This document shows positions 10,102 to 18,739 of a stretch of 64,000 nucleotides of DNA, piece after piece. The stretch comes from Flavobacteriaceae bacterium (lineage in GTDB: Bacteria > Bacteroidota > Bacteroidia > Flavobacteriales > Flavobacteriaceae): positions 310,001-374,000 of the forward strand of contig JAITMD010000005.1 of the NCBI GenBank assembly GCA_031277535.1, in the 5' to 3' direction. Made by a program: the position numbers and the translations under genes. The notes beneath the pieces were generated by a model that saw nothing but the letters and a program-made list of their open reading frames with translations, searched no databases and was not told the DNA's origin. Each line of letters begins with the position of its first letter. The stretch's first letter is position 1.

Positions 10102-10641
10102 TTAACACATGATTGTAAGTAACATAGAAAAATGAAGGTTTGTAATATATTTTGTATTTCCACGAAGTAATTTTAAAGCCTTATTAATCTGGTTTTCAAC
10201 TGTGCTTTCAGTAATATTAAGGCGTGTGGCAATTTCCTTATAGGACAATTGCTCATAGAAACGCATTTTGAAAATAGTCAAACATTTATCTGGAAGAAGA
10301 GTCGTTGCTGTTTGTTCTATTTCGTTGAGTAACTGATATTTGATTTCCTCAAATTGCTCATCATCCAATTCAGGAACCAAAGCAGCAATATTCTCTATTT
10401 GTACCTGATCAAAGTTTCTATTTCTTAGCGATTTGGCGCACTGATTTCGAACAGCTTGAAAGAAATAAGCACGGGGCAACTCGACAACTATTCCATCCAT
10501 TCGGCTCCAATAATCTATAAAGACTTCTTGAACAATATCCTCTGCAATAGCTTTATCCCGAGTTACATTAAAGGCAAAAACATACAGTTCGGACCAGTGC
10601 TTCTCATACAAAGCATCAAACTTTTTCTCTTTATTTGTCAT
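10102..10641 (-). CDS. ECF-type RNA polymerase sigma factor (FecI-like)
   Basis: This 179-residue protein has the two conserved parts of group 4 sigma factors: region 2 ('FDALYEKHWSELYVFAFNVT', then 'AEDIVQEVFIDYW') at about 10-75 and region 4 ('LSYKEIATRLNITESTVENQ') at about 125-165. Bacteroidota use such sigma factors with a FecR protein to switch on SusC/SusD loci when the substrate is sensed. It is the first gene of the locus, and a TAnnTTTG element sits about 36 bases ahead of its start codon, so it is probably transcribed by the housekeeping sigma factor. Confidence 0.95.
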   Translation of the reverse strand: MTNKEKKFDALYEKHWSELYVFAFNVTRDKAIAEDIVQEVFIDYWSRMDGIVVELPRAYFFQAVRNQCAKSLRNRNFDQVQIENIAALVPELDDEQFEEIKYQLLNEIEQTATTLLPDKCLTIFKMRFYEQLSYKEIATRLNITESTVENQINKALKLLRGNTKYITNLHFSMLLTIMC

Positions 10642-10676
10642 AGTACCCTATTACTTTTAAAAGTTTTCAATGCTCC

Positions 10677-10684
10677 CAAAAGTA
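10677..10684 (-). promoter_or_regulatory. -7 promoter box ahead of the ECF sigma gene
   Basis: On the minus strand this reads TACTTTTG, an exact match to the Bacteroidota -7 consensus TAnnTTTG, 36 bases upstream of the ATG. No clear TTG -33 element is present at the usual spacing. Confidence 0.45.
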
Positions 10685-10800
10685 ATACTATACACAATCA
10701 CTCATTTTATGACAGTGTTAAGTTTTTAATCAAAAAATGAAGGTTTAAAAAAGAACACTTATCCTTTTTTCACTCCAAATGACTCCGTACAAATCAACTG

Positions 10801-11625
10801 CTATACAAACAATCGCAAAATCAGTAAAATATAATTCCCATTAGGAATAAATAGCAAAACAGGTTCTACTGTTTCTATCACATCCTTGATAGTAATACTT
10901 TTTAATAAAGTAGAAAGGTCTTGATTTACCATTTCTTCTGTTCCTTCAATTGGAACAAGCTCTTTTGACTTATCTTTTGAACGTTCTAATACAAATAGAA
11001 TCGCAATAACAGTAGAGATTGCAACAAATTCTTTTGTTCCTTTTTTCTGTTTGTTTCTACAAAGTTCTAAGGCATTGATCACAACCAATAAATCAATTGC
11101 TTTAACAAAGGAATAGAACTTTGGACTCAATTCTATTTCATCATACTTTTTGCCTATTCCCTTGCCAAAATGCACTAATGAATTAGCTGTTTCGGTTGAA
11201 AATGTAACAGTAGCGTTTTTGGCTGTATTAAGTGTATTGGTTGTAAAATCCCACGACCCTATTGCTGTATTTTTAATAGAAGCTAATGTATTGGTTGCTG
11301 TATCTGCCAAAGAAGCAAAAATACCTGTCTGATGTTCCAATTGTTCCATAGCTACAACCTCTGTTGTAGTAACAACAATTCCCTCTTGATTAACCTCTTG
11401 TTCTGTAACCACTAATTCCATATCGGCTGTTACTATTTCAAAAGCTTCTACATCAATAACATCTTCTACTTTATCCCCAAACAGACGGTTTTTAAGCCCA
11501 CTAAAAAAGTTCTCCTCCATCACCTTTGCTTCTACCACTTCATTGGCATTAGCTTCTTCTTTTGTACCAAAAAGACTACCTACTTTATTGAACAAACTAT
11601 CATTTGACTTCTCCTGATTTGCCAT
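10801..11625 (-). CDS. Hypothetical protein with C-terminal hydrophobic segments
   Basis: I do not recognise this protein. With the ATG at 11625 (MANQEKSND) it is 274 residues; an in-frame start 36 codons earlier exists but would add a basic/hydrophobic stretch that looks like untranslated sequence. The N-terminal third is acidic and low in complexity, rich in Val, Glu and Thr. A region near residues 105-150 is rich in Thr, Asn and Ala (NTLASIKNTAIG, TTNTLNTAKNATV) and may be amphipathic. Hydrophobic segments follow: 'FVAISTVIAILFVLE' and the extreme C-terminus 'YILLILRLFV'. A membrane-associated location is an inference. It is downstream of a gene-free kilobase and has no obvious operon partner. 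Confidence 0.6.
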   Translation of the reverse strand: MANQEKSNDSLFNKVGSLFGTKEEANANEVVEAKVMEENFFSGLKNRLFGDKVEDVIDVEAFEIVTADMELVVTEQEVNQEGIVVTTTEVVAMEQLEHQTGIFASLADTATNTLASIKNTAIGSWDFTTNTLNTAKNATVTFSTETANSLVHFGKGIGKKYDEIELSPKFYSFVKAIDLLVVINALELCRNKQKKGTKEFVAISTVIAILFVLERSKDKSKELVPIEGTEEMVNQDLSTLLKSITIKDVIETVEPVLLFIPNGNYILLILRLFV

Positions 11626-11776
11626 TTTACCTTCGTTTTTTAAGAAGCTAAAAGTAATAAAATAAAGGAAATATAAAGAACCTCCCCTATAAAGAATTGA
11701 AAGTGCCTTTTTACTCAGAACTTTTAGTAGCACTAACTATACCTGCTTATTAAAGTCAGTAGATAGAGAAAGTTAT

Positions 11777-11915
11777 TCAATCCTCTATATGTTTAAGTTT
11801 AGCTATACCACAACATCTTTTGTCTCTTTCAATAGAATCAATCTTTTGTTGTTGACTAATAAGAGGGAATAAAACTATCTATTTCGTCTAAATCTAACTC
11901 TATCTCTTGCATCAT
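11777..11915 (-). pseudogene. Candidate small frameshifted ORF
   Basis: Starting at the tandem ATGs at 11910-11915, one frame gives an acidic peptide (MMQEIELDLDEIDSF) that soon meets a stop. The +1 frame continues as a plausible peptide (ISQQQKIDSIERDKRCCGI) to a TGA at 11777-11779. Joined by one frameshift these would form a protein of about 45 residues. This may be a gene remnant or chance; no family is recognised. Confidence 0.2.
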
Positions 11916-12087
11916 TAAACAATAGAATTGATTTTAAAGCGTGAATTCAAAAAGATTCATTTCATGTTTCTGACGTGAAGTATGACCTCTTTCTGACCTA
12001 ATTAAAAAAGGTGTTTTTTACTGTTTTTAAAATTAGCTGATTTTTGATCACAAAAATTGGTTCTCAAGTAACCGAACCACCTATAAA

Positions 12088-12230
12088 CCCAGTAAAAACA
12101 AGACTTAAAACTACTTTCTTGTACCATTGTTCGGACATCCTTCGGAAAACCCTTTGAAAAACGGGGGTCTTTCCGAACACTCTCGGAACAAATACAAAAG
12201 AAAGTAGGTAAATACTGAGCTTAAACCCCA
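12088..12230. other. Structured intergenic element with nested inverted repeats
   Basis: The gap 11626-12638 contains no convincing intact gene, but it contains this element. CTACTTTCTT at 12111-12120 pairs perfectly with AAGAAAGTAG at 12198-12207. Inside, TTGTTC (12127-12132) pairs with GAACAA (12186-12191), TTCGGAAA (12141-12148) pairs with TTTCCGAA (12170-12177), and ACCC (12149-12152) with GGGT (12165-12168). The result is a stem of about 28 base pairs that is locally GC-richer than its surroundings. It could be a structured RNA or a relic of a mobile element. The rest of the gap is AT-rich with no other clear signal. Confidence 0.5.
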
Positions 12231-12638
12231 TAATATTCTTTTTTATCTCTCAAAAAATAACACAAAAGGGGAATATCAAACACTTAAAGAAATGGTGTTT
12301 TTTAGATATTTAATAAGTTTTGATTTTTACTTAATCTATGGATTTATATCCACTTAAACTTAATCAGATAGGACTCTGATTCTAAAAAGAACTTAGGGCA
12401 AATATACGAAAATTCCAGGTTTTTTTTTGAGAAACCAAAAAAATTAAGCAGTATTTGTTTTATTTTCAAACACATACAGTTCTTTTGATTATACAGATAT
12501 TTTATTCTTATTTGCCCTTTGTTTCCCTTTTAAATTAGAAAGACCTTCTTGTTCAAGTATATCTACACAAAAGTGCTTATCAAATAGTGCCTTGTAAGTT
12601 GTGGATATCTATTCTACTGATTACAGAACACTACCTTT

Positions 12639-14180
12639 TTAAAAAAGTACACGCTTAGGTGATTCTTCTGTTGTATAGCATGTCCAAGAGATATATTTGA
12701 TTACCTCTATTTCTTTTCCCTTTTTCACTTTAAACTTTATGCTACTGGTCATGTGTTTCATCATATTATACACATCGTCTATATCCCATTCTGCTTCAAC
12801 TTCCATAATCACTTCTTTAGCTGCTATTTTGGTATGAAACAAATTTTCATAAGTCTTTTGATCCATCACTTTTTTTGCTTCAAATTGTATTAATCTTGTA
12901 TCGTAATAAGTATTATTAGGGGCTAACATTAATTGTCCATCTATTGCAGTAACTGTACCAGGAGCAAAACTCAAATGTAACTGATAAGGAATAGTATTTT
13001 TTATAAATGGTATTTGATAAAAAGGCTGGAAAAAGAAAGTATAAAACCAATCCTCTTGTAGAAAGGATGCAAAACTTTTAGCATTCTTTACTTTATTATT
13101 TACGATAGCTAACGACTCCCCATATTTAGTATCTCCAGCTTTAATTTCTTTTGTTGTCTGTTGCCATTTATCGTGTAGCTCGCTATAATTCATTACATCT
13201 CCTTGTATTCTATTGTTTTGATCTACTTTCAACTGAATAGGATTCAAAGCGGCATAATAGTCATTAAGCAACTGTAGATAAGGGTTCTCTACATCCATCT
13301 CATTTATTTGAGATTCAGTTTTGTCAAATGTAAATACCCACTCTTTTGCTTGCCCAACTGCTGTAGGACTAACTTTTATGTAATGATCCAAACGCAACTG
13401 AGAATTGTTTACATGATAGAAATCTAAGTCTCTGGCATTCTGATTTTGATTTAATGTACTGTCAAACACTTTATATGTAATACCATAGGTTCTATAGTTT
13501 AATCCGGTTACATCTTGTTTGATTCCTTCATATCTTTTTGCAGGAAATTGCAGTGTAACTACTTCTTCACTATTCATTGGGAGACATTTGGCCTCTATCA
13601 TCACTTTAAAAGCATCTACAAGGTCTATTTTCTGTTCAAACGATGCTTTATTTGCCTGGTCCAATATTAAGCTCTTTAATCGGCTATACGTTGTTTCTTC
13701 TTGCTCTTTGTGTGTTGTATATACTTTTTTACTTTCACCTGCATTTGTTTTTAAACCTATACTCTCCCACTGTTGTTTACCCACTTTTACTTGACCATGA
13801 ATATACACACACAATAACTCTTTTTCAGTGTTAGGAATTAAGTTTTTTTGGATAAAAGAAATTAAATTATCTGAAGGACTTAATGTATAGAATTGCAAAT
13901 CATTAGCATAATTTTTTACTACCAAATCAAAATTTTGTGCTTGTGTTGTTTCTGAAATAATTCTGAAATTAATAGCCTTATATGTCTCATAGTCTTTCAG
14001 TTGAAAATATTGCGGAATCCAATAATCAACTGTTTCAATATCTCCATTCTTAAATTCTGGTAAGAACACCCTGATTTCTTGTTTATACTTTTCAGTGACG
14101 TTAACCATCTTGATTGTATTAAAACTAAACAAAGTAAATAGTACAATTGCCCCTACAATTCCCTTTAATAATCTAATCAT
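12639..14180 (-). CDS. Hypothetical exported protein
   Basis: I do not recognise a family for this 513-residue protein. It begins with a short basic N-terminus and a hydrophobic stretch (LLKGIVGAIVLFTLFSF) that could be a signal peptide or anchor, and no lipobox Cys follows. The remainder is soluble-looking, mixed alpha/beta and without repeats or evident catalytic motifs. Two Cys occur near the middle and one near the C-terminus (ISWTCYTTEE). It is divergent from the DUF1266 gene, with about 170 bases between the starts. The AT-rich leader and normal codon use suggest a resident gene. Confidence 0.75.
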   Translation of the reverse strand: MIRLLKGIVGAIVLFTLFSFNTIKMVNVTEKYKQEIRVFLPEFKNGDIETVDYWIPQYFQLKDYETYKAINFRIISETTQAQNFDLVVKNYANDLQFYTLSPSDNLISFIQKNLIPNTEKELLCVYIHGQVKVGKQQWESIGLKTNAGESKKVYTTHKEQEETTYSRLKSLILDQANKASFEQKIDLVDAFKVMIEAKCLPMNSEEVVTLQFPAKRYEGIKQDVTGLNYRTYGITYKVFDSTLNQNQNARDLDFYHVNNSQLRLDHYIKVSPTAVGQAKEWVFTFDKTESQINEMDVENPYLQLLNDYYAALNPIQLKVDQNNRIQGDVMNYSELHDKWQQTTKEIKAGDTKYGESLAIVNNKVKNAKSFASFLQEDWFYTFFFQPFYQIPFIKNTIPYQLHLSFAPGTVTAIDGQLMLAPNNTYYDTRLIQFEAKKVMDQKTYENLFHTKIAAKEVIMEVEAEWDIDDVYNMMKHMTSSIKFKVKKGKEIEVIKYISWTCYTTEESPKRVLF

Positions 14181-14314
14181 TACCTCTCTTTTTAATTACT
14201 TACTCCTATACAAATATTTACTATACTCCTACGAAAATTACCCAAAGTGTATACAAATAAACATCCACTCTATTAATTACTCTACAAATACCCTAAAAAT
14301 AAACACAAACAGTT

Positions 14315-14322
14315 TAAATTTG
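14315..14322 (+). promoter_or_regulatory. -7 promoter box for the DUF1266 gene
   Basis: TAAATTTG matches the TAnnTTTG -7 consensus and ends 25 bases ahead of the ATG at 14348. A -33 TTG at standard spacing is not visible. Confidence 0.5.
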
Positions 14323-14347
14323 AACAGAATTTAACAAAACTAATCAA

Positions 14348-15154
14348 ATGGAATGGATTCTGGATAACAAAGTGCTTCTTTTAATTATCATTATTTTTAT
14401 ACTTTATAGAATATTTAAAACATTTGGATTTGAAATGCTCCTAAAAAGAGGTATTCGTAAACAATCTGGCAAGTTTAAAATCAAAGATGAAAAGCATTCT
14501 ATTATTGATTCTAAACATATTTTGGTTGGTGCAATTTATGGGCAACAACAATATGCTTATGCCAATGTTTTAACCACTGGTATTGCTCAGTCAGAAGTAA
14601 AAACAGTTTTAGAGCACTACTATGGTATTGCACAAGTAAGTGATGTAGAAGAAAACTTGAATTACTTTTTAAACGAAGCTTCAAACGTGTATTTTAAAAC
14701 AGTGTATCAAGCATTTTTAAAAGATACTGTTGAAGGGCAAGAAATGATTATCAATTCGGCTACAGATGACAGTTCTGTTGCAGAACGTGCTTTTAGTTAT
14801 CTTATTCATTTAGAAGAAACCTTTGAAGAATTTAAACAACGAGGTTTTGTACAAAACAAAACTGATTTGGAAAAAATTACCACATTGGGTTGGGATATGG
14901 GACGTGTTGTTTATGTTACTCGCATGTGCTATGATGCAGGATATATTTCTGAAAGCAATGCAAAAAAATACATTGATGCCGCTTATGTAAAATCCACAGA
15001 ACATTTTAATAGTTGGAAAGAACTTGCTGCAAGTTATGTATTGGGAAGAAATATGTGGATTGGAAATCACAAAACAAACGAACACATTTATACCGTAACT
15101 CAAGAATTACTTACTGATTCTAATAGTCCTTGGCTTAAAATATCATTCAAATAA
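14348..15154 (+). CDS. DUF1266 domain-containing membrane-anchored protein
   Basis: This 268-residue protein has an N-terminal hydrophobic helix (VLLLIIIIFILYRIF, about 8-24) and a C-terminal DUF1266 domain (about 150-268). The latter is recognisable by 'GWDMGRVVYVTRMCYDAGYIS', 'AAYVKSTEHFNSW' and 'AASYVLGRNMW'. The function of DUF1266 is not established; it occurs in proteins often found in polymorphic or stress-related gene neighbourhoods. The next gene starts 12 bases after its stop, so the two are probably co-transcribed and ended by the hairpin at 15752-15772. Confidence 0.78.
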   Translation: MEWILDNKVLLLIIIIFILYRIFKTFGFEMLLKRGIRKQSGKFKIKDEKHSIIDSKHILVGAIYGQQQYAYANVLTTGIAQSEVKTVLEHYYGIAQVSDVEENLNYFLNEASNVYFKTVYQAFLKDTVEGQEMIINSATDDSSVAERAFSYLIHLEETFEEFKQRGFVQNKTDLEKITTLGWDMGRVVYVTRMCYDAGYISESNAKKYIDAAYVKSTEHFNSWKELAASYVLGRNMWIGNHKTNEHIYTVTQELLTDSNSPWLKISFK

Positions 15155-15166
15155 TAAAATAGTACT

Positions 15167-15715
15167 ATGTCTAATTTTCCAGAAAACTTTGAAGCATACT
15201 TTGCTTCTCAACCCGAAAGATTTGAAAAAAAATTAAATAACAGAGCACGCATCAAAAACATCTTGTGGTTTATTGTCTTAGGCTTAGCTTCCTTTGTATT
15301 GCTTGTTTCAGAAAAGCACGGTTTTATTCCATGGGCAATCACTATTCTGTTAACTTTTTCAGCACTTGTATTTGGTTATTTAATCATTTGGGGATCAAAA
15401 GACTATATGGACAAACAAACAGGAGGTTTTGTGGTAGAAAAGTCTATTAAAAAGTTTGATTCACATTATGTAACAGAAATTGAAATATACGAGGCACTAC
15501 AAAATAGAGATTTTAGAGCTATTGTAGATGCTACAGCAAAAGATAATCAACCGTTGCAAATCTATGTGTACGAAGATAAAGTAGGAAAAAAATTCTATCT
15601 CCTGCTAATGAAATACTTTTCAACGAGTGAATTTAAAGGAATATCTGATGTAACAATTGTAGAAGGTGCAGATTATGACAGATATAAAAAAGATATCTAC
15701 AAGATTACCTTATAG
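15167..15715 (+). CDS. Hypothetical two-helix membrane protein
   Basis: This 182-residue protein has an N-terminal cytosolic stretch, two adjacent transmembrane helices (about 31-50 'ILWFIVLGLASFVLLV' and 56-76 'IPWAITILLTFSALVFGYLI') and a soluble C-terminal half of about 100 residues with alternating beta and alpha character. No family is recognised. It follows the DUF1266 gene by 12 bases and shares its terminator, which implies a joint function with that protein at the inner membrane. Confidence 0.75.
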   Translation: MSNFPENFEAYFASQPERFEKKLNNRARIKNILWFIVLGLASFVLLVSEKHGFIPWAITILLTFSALVFGYLIIWGSKDYMDKQTGGFVVEKSIKKFDSHYVTEIEIYEALQNRDFRAIVDATAKDNQPLQIYVYEDKVGKKFYLLLMKYFSTSEFKGISDVTIVEGADYDRYKKDIYKITL

Positions 15716-15744
15716 CATTTGAAATACCAACTTAATTAATTATA

Positions 15745-15782
15745 ATAACAGACGAGGGATATATTCCCTCGTTTGTTGTTAT
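15745..15782 (+). terminator. Rho-independent terminator
   Basis: ACGAGGGA (15752-15759) pairs with TCCCTCGT (15765-15772) around a five-base loop and is followed by TTTGTTGTT. It lies 36 bases after the stop of the preceding gene. Confidence 0.7.
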
Positions 15783-15889
15783 AGATTATAGTATAGTAAT
15801 CTTGAGCTAATACGCTTTATAATAAACTTTGTTCCTCATAGTTAATAGCTAAAAAGCTGTAAATTTATTACTGATTAAATAATTTAATT

Positions 15890-16441
15890 ATGACCTTTCA
15901 GTTTACAAACAACCACACAATACAATTAGACACTTTACTTTATATCGCTTCTAATTCTAAACATATACAAAACGAACGAAAAAAATTGTTCTTTTTGCTA
16001 TTCAGTATCCTGTTAATCTTAGGTTTTCTATTCCTATTTTTCGATTTCGCGATAGGAACTATATTTCTTCTTATCTCTTGTGTGGCATTAGTAATATTCC
16101 CAAAATTTTACTCTTATGCTTATGCTAAAAGTTGTTCTAAAATGGTCACACTAAACAATTTAAGAAACAAAGAAAGTTTTGAAACAACTTTTGAAATACA
16201 AGTAGATAGCAACTATATTCTAATTAAAAACAAATGGGTAGAATCTAAACATCAATTAGCACATATTTCCTTTATTTCAGAAACAGCTAACTATTTTTTT
16301 GTTTATCTTAAAACAGATAGTTTTCTCATCTTTCCCAAAGAGCAAACAGCAGATTATCAAGCATTAAAACTATATTTTGAAGATATTTGTCAAAGAGAAT
16401 CTATTCCCTTTAAACAAGAATTAGATTGGCGTTGGCAATAA
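15890..16441 (+). CDS. YcxB-like membrane protein
   Basis: This 183-residue protein has two consecutive hydrophobic helices at about 36-54 and 56-75 (LFFLLFSILLILGFLFLF and IGTIFLLISCVALVIF). A C-terminal region (about 100-175) fits the YcxB-like C-terminal domain, a PH-like fold of unknown role, with 'YILIKNKWVESKHQLAHISFISETANYFFVY' split here by function: a short beta strand, then 'FLIFPKEQ'. It stands alone, with neighbours in the same direction but separated by 127-174 bases. The family call rests on the helix arrangement plus the 'IFPK' motif typical of these proteins. Confidence 0.62.
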   Translation: MTFQFTNNHTIQLDTLLYIASNSKHIQNERKKLFFLLFSILLILGFLFLFFDFAIGTIFLLISCVALVIFPKFYSYAYAKSCSKMVTLNNLRNKESFETTFEIQVDSNYILIKNKWVESKHQLAHISFISETANYFFVYLKTDSFLIFPKEQTADYQALKLYFEDICQRESIPFKQELDWRWQ

Positions 16442-16537
16442 CCTTTAACACAGTATTTTAAAAAGGCCACATACGCGAATACTTTAAGAAGAAGATCATA
16501 GAATCAAATATTTTATAACTAATTCCCACAAGAGGCC

Positions 16538-16545
16538 TATCTTTG
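16538..16545 (+). promoter_or_regulatory. -7 promoter box for the AraC-type regulator
   Basis: TATCTTTG is an exact TAnnTTTG match ending 23 bases before the ATG at 16569. Confidence 0.5.
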
Positions 16546-16568
16546 TTTTTCTTTATTGTCTATAAGTT

Positions 16569-17408
16569 ATGCCTAAACAAAAAGTTATCAAAGTTCAACA
16601 ATTTGATCAAAATATTCCAATTGAGTTTTATACGATAGAAGATAATTTGGACTTATTTGATTTTGATTACCACTATCAATACAACTTTTACCAAATCTAC
16701 TGGTTTACAGAAACAAGTGATAGTACACAACAGATAGACTTTGACAATTATGCTTTAGCAAATCATCAAATATGGATTATCTATCCTGGACAGGTACAAT
16801 ACTTTAATCCCACAGGTATAAAAGGCTATTACTTAGCCATTGATAAAGACTATTTTAACCGCATAATCAATCAAGAAATTACTGAAAACAAATTACATAT
16901 TGCTCCTCCACTTTGGTTTGAATTAACTACAGATAAAATATCACTCTTTGAAGCCTTAATGCATTTATTCAAGCAAGAATGGAATACTTCTAAGCGCACT
17001 TCCATGTTAGAGAAGTACTTAGGTATTTATCTTCATCACATTCAAGATTTAAAAGAATTATCAACCTATAGACAACCCAGTGATAATCGCGTGCAGTTTT
17101 TGCTTCAACAAGTAGAGTTGAACTATACCTCTCATCAAACAAATAATTTTTATGCCAACAAAATTGCGTTATCCGTTAAGCGAATGAATGAACTTTTGGT
17201 AGAAGCTACGCAACGTACTATCAGTCAACATATCCACAACAGATTATTATTAGAGGCTAAGCGATTAATAGGTTATTCTGATTTGACGATACAACAGATT
17301 TCCTCAGAATTAGGCTTTAGTGAAGTAAATTATTTTAATCGTTTCTTTAAAAAACACACAGCTCTCACTCCTTTATCTTTTCGTAAAAAGGTGAAAAAAG
17401 TCCAATAA
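16569..17408 (+). CDS. AraC-family transcriptional regulator
   Basis: This 279-residue protein has an N-terminal cupin-like sensor region (about 1-150, 'FYQIYWFTETSD', 'IWIIYPGQVQYF') and a C-terminal AraC/XylS domain with two helix-turn-helix units. The second is clear: 'LTIQQISSELGFSEVNYFNRFFKKHTALTP'-type sequence, with key residues Gly-Phe-Ser and Phe-Lys-Lys. The MFS drug exporter gene follows 65 bases later on the same strand but has its own -7 box. A local regulator of that exporter is therefore likely. The inducer is unknown. Confidence 0.92.
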   Translation: MPKQKVIKVQQFDQNIPIEFYTIEDNLDLFDFDYHYQYNFYQIYWFTETSDSTQQIDFDNYALANHQIWIIYPGQVQYFNPTGIKGYYLAIDKDYFNRIINQEITENKLHIAPPLWFELTTDKISLFEALMHLFKQEWNTSKRTSMLEKYLGIYLHHIQDLKELSTYRQPSDNRVQFLLQQVELNYTSHQTNNFYANKIALSVKRMNELLVEATQRTISQHIHNRLLLEAKRLIGYSDLTIQQISSELGFSEVNYFNRFFKKHTALTPLSFRKKVKKVQ

Positions 17409-17447
17409 GTACACCGCTTTGGATAAGTTTTTTCAAAAGCAAGAATC

Positions 17448-17455
17448 TACCTTTG
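17448..17455 (+). promoter_or_regulatory. -7 promoter box that decides the exporter start
   Basis: TACCTTTG matches TAnnTTTG. It overlaps an upstream in-frame TTG codon at 17453, so translation from that TTG is unlikely. The ATG at 17474, 18 bases downstream, is the better start. Confidence 0.55.
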
Positions 17456-17473
17456 CGACTTGAAAATAACACT

Positions 17474-18655
17474 ATGAAAAAGCTTACAAAAACTCAATTT
17501 ATTGTAGTTATCATTTTATCTTTATTATCCGCTTTAGAGCCTTTTAGTATTGATTTGTACCTTCCCGGTTTCTTAAAAATATCAAAGACTTTTAATACAG
17601 ATCTTAAAAATGTACAACTCTCTTTGTCCTTTTTTTTAGGAGGTTTTGCTGCAGGGCAATTGTTTTGGGGAATTATATCAGACCGCTATGGCAGAAAACT
17701 ACCTACAATAGCTTCTCTTATACTATTCACCTTAGCTTCCGCGGCTTGTATCTATGCACAAACTATTGAGCAATTTTGGATTGCACGTTTTATTCAAGCA
17801 TTTGCTGGTTGTGCTGGAGTAGTAATTGCACGAGCTGTAGTAAATGAATACTATGAAACAGATCAAAGCATGCATGTGTTTTCTTTATTGGCTATTATAG
17901 CAGGTATTGCTCCTATTATTGGTCCTGTTGCAGGAAACTACTTAATTAGCCACTTTGTATGGCAATCTACTTTTGTTACCTTAGTTATTTTAGGTCTTGT
18001 AACCTTACTGTCTGTTATCTTTTTTATGCCAGAAACCAGACAAATAGTTAGTGGTTCAAAAACAAACTTAATAGCTGATTTTAAAGAAATTATACGAAAC
18101 AATGTTTTTGTAAAATACACTTTAATCGGCAGTTTAACTTATAGTATTTTAATGATTTACTTAGCTAATGCTCCTTATCTTATTATGGAATATGGTAAAC
18201 TATCATCGGATACTTTCAGTGCTATTTTTGCCTTTAACGCTATTGGATTAATTATTGGTGCATGGTTGGCAAACGCTATACTATCTCGCTGGTGGACCAT
18301 TGAACAAATAGTAAAATACACTGTTTATTTTGGTTGTGCTTGGACTATACTCTTTTTACTTCTATGTACACTGCAAGAACCAATAACTGTTTTATTGATT
18401 CCTTTATTTTTTATTGTACTTACGTTAGGTGTTCTATTTCCTACTACAACTAAATTGGCGTTAGCTCCTTTTACTACCAATAGTGGCTCTGCATCCGCTT
18501 TATTAGGAACCTTACAATTATTACTAACATTTATTATTTCTGCTCTTACGAATTTAATTCCAGCAGATATTATGTTATTGACGGCTTATTCTCTATTAGC
18601 CTGTCATCTATTGTACTTGTTCTGTTATATCATAAAAGAAAAACATAGTGCTTAA
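17474..18655 (+). CDS. Bcr/CflA-family MFS multidrug exporter
   Basis: This 393-residue inner-membrane protein has twelve predicted hydrophobic helices. The hallmark MFS motif after helix 2 is present (GIISDRYGRK), as is the Bcr/CflA start 'PFSIDLYLPGF' with its charged 'IDLY' pattern. Members export drugs such as bicyclomycin, sulfonamides or chloramphenicol-like compounds by proton antiport; the substrate here is unknown. It follows the AraC regulator. The start is set at the ATG at 17474 because a promoter element overlaps the upstream alternative. A strong hairpin ends the gene. Confidence 0.92.
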   Translation: MKKLTKTQFIVVIILSLLSALEPFSIDLYLPGFLKISKTFNTDLKNVQLSLSFFLGGFAAGQLFWGIISDRYGRKLPTIASLILFTLASAACIYAQTIEQFWIARFIQAFAGCAGVVIARAVVNEYYETDQSMHVFSLLAIIAGIAPIIGPVAGNYLISHFVWQSTFVTLVILGLVTLLSVIFFMPETRQIVSGSKTNLIADFKEIIRNNVFVKYTLIGSLTYSILMIYLANAPYLIMEYGKLSSDTFSAIFAFNAIGLIIGAWLANAILSRWWTIEQIVKYTVYFGCAWTILFLLLCTLQEPITVLLIPLFFIVLTLGVLFPTTTKLALAPFTTNSGSASALLGTLQLLLTFIISALTNLIPADIMLLTAYSLLACHLLYLFCYIIKEKHSA

Positions 18656-18683
18656 TCTACTCTATAGCACACTAACATAAACA

Positions 18684-18717
18684 AAAAACCTCTATAGTAT
18701 ATACTACAGAGGTTTTT
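18684..18717. terminator. Bidirectional terminator between convergent genes
   Basis: AAAAACCTCT (18684-18693) pairs with AGAGGTTTTT (18708-18717), with a further TAGTATATACTA palindrome inside. T-runs exist on both strands, which suits the MFS gene and the converging OmpA-family gene. Confidence 0.88.
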
Positions 18718-18739
18718 CTATTTAAAATTTCATTATCCG

